From the NCBI GenBank assembly GCA_023411615.1, contig JAEYOR010000034.1, positions 1 to 10,074 on the forward strand: a stretch of DNA of 10,074 nt, written 5' to 3'. The notes under the pieces are model-generated. The model had not been told where the DNA came from, ran no database searches, and saw only the letters and a program-made list of their open reading frames with translations. A program made the translations under genes and the position numbers. Below are positions 6,280-10,074 of this stretch, piece by piece; within the stretch, counting starts at the first letter, position 1; every line of letters starts with the position of its first letter. Source of the stretch: Actinomycetes bacterium (GTDB taxonomy: Bacteria; Actinomycetota; Actinomycetes; Actinomycetales; Demequinaceae).

Positions 6280-8460
6280 TTACAGACCGGCGGGAAGTTC
6301 GCCCTCGTGGACGAGCACCAACCGCTTTGTGGGGCGGGTCATCGCCACGTAGAGGTCTTGCGGAACTGCGGCGATCGATGCCGGATCGGCGAGTATGACC
6401 GCGTCGTACTCAAGACCCTTTGCGTCGCGAGCACTCATCACATCGACGCCTTCGGGCGCAAGGGCTTCGATCTGCGCGGTGCGCTCGGGCGGGGCGATCA
6501 CGGCGACGAGGCCCCCATCGCGCTCGTCAAGCCGATTGCGCTCGGCGGTCGCCGCGTCGATGGTGGCGCTGACAAGGCCGCCGGGCGTCGCGCGCAACCG
6601 GACAACAGCGTCGTCCACATCCCTCGCCGCGCTCATCTCGCTCACGGGCAGGCGAGCCGCGCGCGCAAAGGACTGCGCGGCCTCGGCCACGGCGGCCGGG
6701 ATCCTGTAACTGACGGTCAGTTCACGCAGATGCCAACCTGCCTGGAAGAGGGGATCCATCGCTTCTGGCCACCATGTGGTGCCAGCCGGGGATGACGTCT
6801 GCGCGACGTCTCCCACAATGGTGAACGACCGTGACGGGCAGCGCCTCAGCAGCATTCGCCAGCCCATCGGACTCAGCTCCTGCGCCTCGTCCACGACAAC
6901 GTGGCCATACGTCCACGAGCGGTCCTCGGCCGCGCGCTCCGCCAGAGAGCGTCGGCTGGCAGGGGCCCGCATGCGATCTGCAAGCGTCTGTGCGTCGACG
7001 CGAATCATCGTGTGACCGCCAAAGGTCTCAAGCACCTCTTTGGCGTACTCGAGCTCCGCGTCAGTGGTGTCCGAAGGTGCGGGTGCGTGGGGCAGTTCGC
7101 CAAGGAGCTCTGCGGCCTCGTCAAGGAGTGGCACGTCTGCGTCGGTCAAGGGGGCATCGGCTGGGCGAGCGAGGAGCCGACGCTCAGCCCGCGTCAAGCG
7201 AGAAGCGCAGTGATGGAGGAGGTGGGGCTTGCTGAAAAGATCACGAATCAGCGTTTCCGCGCTGATGGGGAGCCAACACAGGTTGATCGCAATGCGCAGG
7301 TCTCGGTCATCACGCAGGTCGCGCGCAATCTCCTTGCGATCGTCTTCGTCAATGTGCTCACCCAACTGGGCGACAATCTGCCGAGTGAGGCGATTGATCA
7401 TCTCCTTCGCGAAACCCGCTCGCGCTTCATTGTGCGGCTTCCCGTCGCGTCGGGCTCGTGCTTGTGCGTCCTTGACGTCGGCGCGCGTGAGCACAACGGT
7501 GCGTCCATCGATCCGGAACTCCTGATCCGCGCGCGGCACTCGCTGACGTTCGCGCACGGCCGCGCGGATCACGTGAGCCATCTCGGCACGGCCCTTGATC
7601 ATCGCGATGTCGTCGCGCTCGCGGGCAGTGATCTGCACTCCCCGCACGAGCCCCGCCAGCGTGGTCGACACCGCACCCGTTTCGCCAAGCGAGGGCAACA
7701 CATGATCGATGTAGCGCAAGAAGGTCGAGGAGGGGCCCACGAGCAAGACGCCGCGCCGTTCCAGCAGTTCCCGGTGGTGATACAGCAAATACGCGGCCCG
7801 GTGCAGCGCGACCGCCGTCTTGCCGGTCCCCGGGCCACCTTGGACCACAAGAGCGCCCTGGAGGGGGGCGCGAATGACCGCATCCTGTTCGGCTTGAATC
7901 GTGGCAACGATGTCGCCCATACGTCCGGTGCGTCGAGAGTCGAGCGCGGCGAGCAGAGCGCCTTCGCCGGCGAGGTTCGCCTCCTGGCCCGATTCCCTCA
8001 GCGCTGCCACGTCGAGAACGTCGTCTTCAACGGCAACGACGCGCCTGCCTTGGGTGGTGAGGTGGCGTCGGCTCATGACACCCGAGGGATGTGCGGCCGT
8101 GGCGGCGTAGAACGGCGTCGCGGCCGGCGCGCGCCAGTCAGTGAGCAGCGGTGCAAGATCGGCGTCTGAGAGGCCGATGCGGCCTACATAAAGGCGTTCG
8201 CCGTCGGCCATGTCGAGGCGTCCAAAGCACAAGCGGTCCTCGACCCCGTCAAGTTGGGCAATGCGGTCTTCGTAAAGAGTGGCGAATGCATCGCGTTCCG
8301 AGCGGTTCTGGGGCGAACCCGATGGCCCCTGTCTGCGGACGTCCGCAAGCCTCTCGACCGCCTCGTCGCGGAGTTCATCGAGCCGTGCGTACAGGCCGTC
8401 GACAACGCGTTGCTCTGCGTCAATTCCGGTGTCCGCGCGCACCGTGGACTCGTTGTGCAT
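6280..8460 (-). CDS. helD: HelD-family superfamily 1 ATPase (RNA polymerase recycling factor)
   Basis: This 726-aa protein is a UvrD/Rep-like superfamily 1 ATPase of the HelD group, which in Firmicutes and Actinobacteria binds RNA polymerase and frees stalled complexes rather than unwinding DNA. Visible parts in order: an N-terminal charged helical segment at about 15-45, fitting the HelD coiled coil that enters the secondary channel; a globular part with LLTDWRAPAATPFY at 105-118; Walker A GGPGTGKT at 208-215; a long insert at about 270-480; Walker B/motif II VVVDEAQELSP at 521-531; motif III VGDVAQTSSPAG at 549-560; SYRIP at 584-588; GLEYDAVIL at 682-690; motif VI YVAMTRPTKRLVLVH at 704-718. 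All core ATPase motifs look intact. ATG 8460 is preceded by GAGAGGG about five bases away. It is convergent with the lacI-family gene, with only 15 bases between the stops, and is not functionally tied to the sugar genes. Some actinobacterial relatives (HelR) confer rifamycin tolerance; whether this one does is inference. Confidence 0.88.
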   Translation of the reverse strand: MHNESTVRADTGIDAEQRVVDGLYARLDELRDEAVERLADVRRQGPSGSPQNRSERDAFATLYEDRIAQLDGVEDRLCFGRLDMADGERLYVGRIGLSDADLAPLLTDWRAPAATPFYAATAAHPSGVMSRRHLTTQGRRVVAVEDDVLDVAALRESGQEANLAGEGALLAALDSRRTGRMGDIVATIQAEQDAVIRAPLQGALVVQGGPGTGKTAVALHRAAYLLYHHRELLERRGVLLVGPSSTFLRYIDHVLPSLGETGAVSTTLAGLVRGVQITARERDDIAMIKGRAEMAHVIRAAVRERQRVPRADQEFRIDGRTVVLTRADVKDAQARARRDGKPHNEARAGFAKEMINRLTRQIVAQLGEHIDEDDRKEIARDLRDDRDLRIAINLCWLPISAETLIRDLFSKPHLLHHCASRLTRAERRLLARPADAPLTDADVPLLDEAAELLGELPHAPAPSDTTDAELEYAKEVLETFGGHTMIRVDAQTLADRMRAPASRRSLAERAAEDRSWTYGHVVVDEAQELSPMGWRMLLRRCPSRSFTIVGDVAQTSSPAGTTWWPEAMDPLFQAGWHLRELTVSYRIPAAVAEAAQSFARAARLPVSEMSAARDVDDAVVRLRATPGGLVSATIDAATAERNRLDERDGGLVAVIAPPERTAQIEALAPEGVDVMSARDAKGLEYDAVILADPASIAAVPQDLYVAMTRPTKRLVLVHEGELPAGL

Positions 8461-8600
8461 GAACGCCCTCTCACTTCACCCGCTCCGGACGCGGGCAGTA
8501 GACAATCATCCCATGACTTGTGCGCGTCAGGGGAGCCCCTTCGCGTTCGCGGCGCGCGATATCGGCCTGCGCCGCGAGTGATCCGTGCAAGAGTTGACGC
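8461..8600. promoter_or_regulatory. Divergent intergenic region between helD and the PAC2 gene
   Basis: These 140 bases separate two divergent genes and must carry at least the PAC2 promoter, unless that gene is leaderless or transcribed from further away. No convincing -35/-10 pair could be picked by eye. Two short dyads are present: AGGGG-AG-CCCCT at 8529-8540 and the palindrome CGATATCG at 8557-8564. Neither matches the long rifamycin-associated element known upstream of some helR genes. The region may also code for the candidate small minus-strand protein. Confidence 0.35.
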
Positions 8601-8602
8601 AT
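8471..8602 (-). CDS. Candidate 43-residue small protein upstream of helD
   Basis: On the minus strand an ATG at 8602 opens a 43-codon frame ending TGA at 8471, ten bases before the helD ATG. The predicted peptide ends MIVYCPRPERVK, and its middle is rich in Ala and Arg. About 70% of its third positions are G or C. The helD ribosome site GAGAGGG overlaps this frame's stop, an arrangement seen with coupled small genes. The frame almost fills the 140-base gap between the divergent helD and PAC2 genes, and its start overlaps the PAC2 ATG on the other strand. A shorter version could begin at 8509 (12 codons). No strong Shine-Dalgarno precedes ATG 8602, the in-frame reading continues into the PAC2 antisense to 8707, and I recognise no family, so it may be a chance open frame. 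Confidence 0.3.
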   Translation of the reverse strand: MRQLLHGSLAAQADIARREREGAPLTRTSHGMIVYCPRPERVK

Positions 8603-9515
8603 GGCCCTGATCACCTGGAATACGGACGGCGTCGCACAATGGGCCGAGCGCTCGGGCCGTGATGCTGTCTTGGTGCAGTCGATGCGCGGCTTCATTGACG
8701 CTGGCAAGGTCGGCAGGCTCGTGTGCGAACACTTGCTTGGTCTCAGCGAGCCGTTGCGTGTTGTGACTTTCGAGGTGGACGAGTTGCTCGACTATCGATC
8801 TCGACGTCCCGAGATGACGTTCTCGATCAATGAATGGACGTCGTACGACGAGCCCTACCTTGCGATCGACATGGTGTCTGATGCCGAGGGCACGCCCTAT
8901 CTGTTGTTGCACGGACTCGAGCCAGACATTCGCTGGGAGGCGTTCATTTCGAGCGTCATTGACGTAGTGAAGCGGCTCGGCGTTGGCCTCACCGTCGCGG
9001 CCCACGGCATCCCCATGGCCGTGCCACACACGAAGCCGCATACATCGACCATCCACGGTACGAGTCAAGACCTGCTCCCGGATTCGCCTAGCTTCTTTGG
9101 CACGGTGACTGTCCCGGCGTCCGCACAAGGCCTGCTTGAGTACCGGTTGGGACAAGCGGGCCATGACGCCGTCACGGCTGCAGTCCATGTGCCGTACTAC
9201 CTCGCGCAGTCTGCGTTGCCGTCTGCAGCGCAGCACGCGCTGGGGCAAATTGAAGCGATCACCGGTCTCGCCCTTGATGTGGAAGCACTTGCAGAAGAAG
9301 CGGAGACGGCGCGATCCGAGATCGATCGCCAGATGGCGGAATCCGAAGAAGTGCAGGCGATTGTCCAAGCTCTTGAGGCTCAGTACGAGCAGATGGAAGA
9401 GTCTCGGAGCGAGGGCTTGCCGCTCGACGGGCCTATTCCCACGGCAGACGAACTGGGCGCGGAGTTCGAGAAATTCCTGGCCCAACAACGCCGAGACCCG
9501 CCCCCACACGACTAA
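8601..9515 (+). CDS. PAC2-family protein
   Basis: This 304-aa protein belongs to the PAC2 (proteasome assembly chaperone 2-like) family common in Actinobacteria, resembling mycobacterial Rv2125-type proteins; its biochemical role there is not firmly known. Recognisable stretches are MRGFIDAGKVGRL at 28-40, DYRSRRP at 64-70, LLHGLEPDIRWE at 102-113, HGIPMAVPHTKP at 135-146 and VPYYLAQSALPSAA at 197-210. Residues about 225-268 are rich in Glu, Gln and Ala, predict a long helix or coiled coil, and are followed by a short proline-containing linker and another helix (284-298). There is no C-terminal HbYX motif of the kind proteasome activators use; the protein ends PPPHD. ATG 8601 gives the expected short N-terminus before the first beta strand; only a weak AGAG lies upstream. 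It is divergent from helD and is followed by the cold shock gene after 142 bases, so it is probably transcribed alone. Confidence 0.87.
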   Translation: MALITWNTDGVAQWAERSGRDAVLVQSMRGFIDAGKVGRLVCEHLLGLSEPLRVVTFEVDELLDYRSRRPEMTFSINEWTSYDEPYLAIDMVSDAEGTPYLLLHGLEPDIRWEAFISSVIDVVKRLGVGLTVAAHGIPMAVPHTKPHTSTIHGTSQDLLPDSPSFFGTVTVPASAQGLLEYRLGQAGHDAVTAAVHVPYYLAQSALPSAAQHALGQIEAITGLALDVEALAEEAETARSEIDRQMAESEEVQAIVQALEAQYEQMEESRSEGLPLDGPIPTADELGAEFEKFLAQQRRDPPPHD

Positions 9516-9657
9516 TTTGTGTCATGCTGTACCTGGTTGCATTGACGTAGTGTGCAAGACCTGGCTTGAAAGAGACGCGGGGACGACATTGCGGCGACGA
9601 GTAGGACAAGGTGTCCCGCTTCCCGTCCCCGGGCATTCAAAGCAAGGAATTACAGGC
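9516..9657 (+). promoter_or_regulatory. Leader and promoter region of the cold shock gene
   Basis: These 142 bases lie between the PAC2 stop and the cold shock ATG. A possible -35 TTGACG at 9542-9547 is followed 18 bases later by the poor -10 candidate TTGAAA (9566-9571), which would give a leader of roughly 80 bases. A perfect small hairpin GGACA-AGG-TGTCC lies at 9604-9616, and the ribosome site AAGGAA at 9644-9649 is eight bases before the ATG. Long structured leaders are known for cspA-like genes in other bacteria. That this one regulates translation is inference. Confidence 0.35.
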
Positions 9658-9861
9658 ATGGCACAAGGTTCCGTGAAATGGTTTAACGCGGAAAAGGGCT
9701 ACGGATTCATCGCACAGGACGGCGGCGGCGCCGACGTCTTCGTGCACTATTCGGCCATCATCACCGATGGTTTCAAGACGCTCAACGAGCAGCAGCGCGT
9801 CGAGTTCGAGGTCACGCAGGGCCCTAAGGGTCCTCAGGCCGAGCAGGTGCGCGCGCTCTAA
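9658..9861 (+). CDS. cspA: Cold shock protein, CspA family
   Basis: This is a single cold-shock domain (67 aa, the full length for the family), a five-stranded beta barrel that binds single-stranded RNA or DNA in the cytoplasm and acts as an RNA chaperone or antiterminator. The nucleic-acid motifs are complete: VKWFN at 6-10, RNP1 KGYGFI at 13-18 and RNP2 DVFVHYS at 26-32. The end, EFEVTQGPKGPQAEQVRAL (residues 49-67), is the pattern I associate with actinobacterial CspA proteins, which supports the host assignment of the left part of the window. ATG 9658 has AAGGAA eight bases upstream. No rho-independent terminator is visible after the stop, because the following sequence runs straight into G homopolymers. 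Confidence 0.97.
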   Translation: MAQGSVKWFNAEKGYGFIAQDGGGADVFVHYSAIITDGFKTLNEQQRVEFEVTQGPKGPQAEQVRAL

Positions 9862-9881
9862 GGAGCACGAATCACCGTGGC

Positions 9882-9920
9882 GGGGGGGGGCGCGGCCGGG
9901 TGGGGGGGGGGGGGGGGGGG
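9882..9920. repeat. G-rich homopolymer tract, probable assembly join
   Basis: Nine G (9882-9890), then CGCGGCCGGGT, then nineteen G (9902-9920). A 19-base G run is far outside the rest of this window, whose coding DNA is about 60% GC with no comparable homopolymer except the C run at base 1. It separates a typical actinobacterial gene from the start of a gene family I associate with other phyla. Two-colour sequencing chemistry is known to produce false poly-G, so a chimeric join or artefact is the likeliest reading. A real G-quadruplex-forming element is the alternative. Confidence 0.7.
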
Positions 9921-9973
9921 AGAACCCACACACCCAGCCAGGAGCAGACCCCGTGCACAGCGAGGAGAACGAC

Positions 9974-10074
9974 ATGGACACCAAGTTCGTCGCCCTTGAC
10001 GTCAGCCGCCAGATGCTGCGCGAGCTACGCCCGATCGTCGCCGCGATCGGCCGCCATGATCGCGACCTGAAGAG
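9974..10074 (+). CDS. Four-helix-bundle protein, S23/IVP-like (5' part only)
   Basis: Only the first 33 codons are in the window; the gene runs off the right edge. The translation, with FVALDVSRQMLRELRPIV near the start followed by HDRDLK, matches the first helix and turn of the bacterial four-helix-bundle family (TIGR02436/S23-like). These proteins are encoded inside 23S rRNA intervening sequences in some bacteria and as free-standing genes in many others, and share a fold with the Avd protein of diversity-generating retroelements. Their function is unknown. GAGGAG at 9962-9967, six bases before the ATG, is a strong ribosome site and supports the start. No reverse transcriptase or rRNA is visible in the 213 bases after the cold shock gene. 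The family is common in Myxococcota and unexpected in Micrococcales, so this piece may belong to another genome. Confidence 0.7.
   Translation, partial: MDTKFVALDVSRQMLRELRPIVAAIGRHDRDLK

Noticed and set aside
6901..8169. Long plus-strand open frame of 422 codons opposite helD
   Set aside because: It is antisense to a protein with all superfamily 1 ATPase motifs. Long antisense frames are common in GC-rich genes, and its translation shows no recognisable domain.
8529..8540. Rifamycin-associated element upstream of helD
   Set aside because: The dyad is only 12 bases with 5-base arms and lacks the inner part of the known 19-base element.
8513..8581. Possible 22-codon leaderless plus-strand ORF before the PAC2 gene
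   Set aside because: It has no ribosome site, no convincing -10 and no recognisable sequence, and it competes with the better-placed minus-strand small frame.
8184..9509. Minus-strand open frame of 441 codons opposite the PAC2 gene
   Set aside because: It is the antisense shadow of the PAC2 gene and runs into helD in the wrong frame; the PAC2 motifs on the plus strand are clear.
9974..10074. Diversity-generating retroelement (Avd-like gene)
   Set aside because: The four-helix fold is shared with Avd, but no reverse transcriptase, template repeat or variable repeat is visible, and the free-standing S23-like family fits the visible residues better.

Overview
The window reads as accessory and housekeeping DNA of a high-GC Gram-positive bacterium (Actinomycetota, most likely Micrococcales or a relative). 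The evidence is about 60% GC, a HelD-type RNA polymerase-associated ATPase beside a PAC2-family protein, an actinobacterial-type cold shock protein, and GTG start use. The genus cannot be fixed from the sequence alone.

Region 1 (1-6264, + strand) is a CUT2-class sugar ABC import cluster: a YtfR-type double ATPase, a YtfT-type permease and a YjfF-type permease, the three joined by ATGA overlaps. A second full-length YtfR-type ATPase follows, and then a LacI-family repressor. The order ytfR-ytfT-yjfF matches the E. coli galactofuranose importer. The periplasmic/lipoprotein binding protein (YtfQ equivalent) is not present and may lie upstream of base 1. The second ATPase next to a single permease pair is the oddest part of the cluster. 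LacI probably senses the imported sugar or a derivative and controls the cluster.

Region 2 (6280-8602, - strand) holds a HelD-family superfamily 1 ATPase, convergent with lacI across only 15 bases. A candidate 43-residue small ORF sits directly upstream of it on the same strand. Region 3 (8601-9861, + strand) holds a PAC2-family protein and a single-domain cold shock protein with a 142-base leader.

Region 4 (9862-10074) has runs of 9 and 19 G followed by the start of a four-helix-bundle (S23/IVP-like) gene. To my knowledge that family is typical of Myxococcota, Bacteroidota and Planctomycetota, not Micrococcales. The window also opens with ten C. I think the G tract is probably an assembly or sequencing join, so the last ~150 bases may come from another genome. 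I see no CRISPR array, tRNA, rRNA, insertion sequence or convincing new multi-gene system. The points most worth checking are the duplicated ATPase, the G-tract junction and the small ORF before helD.
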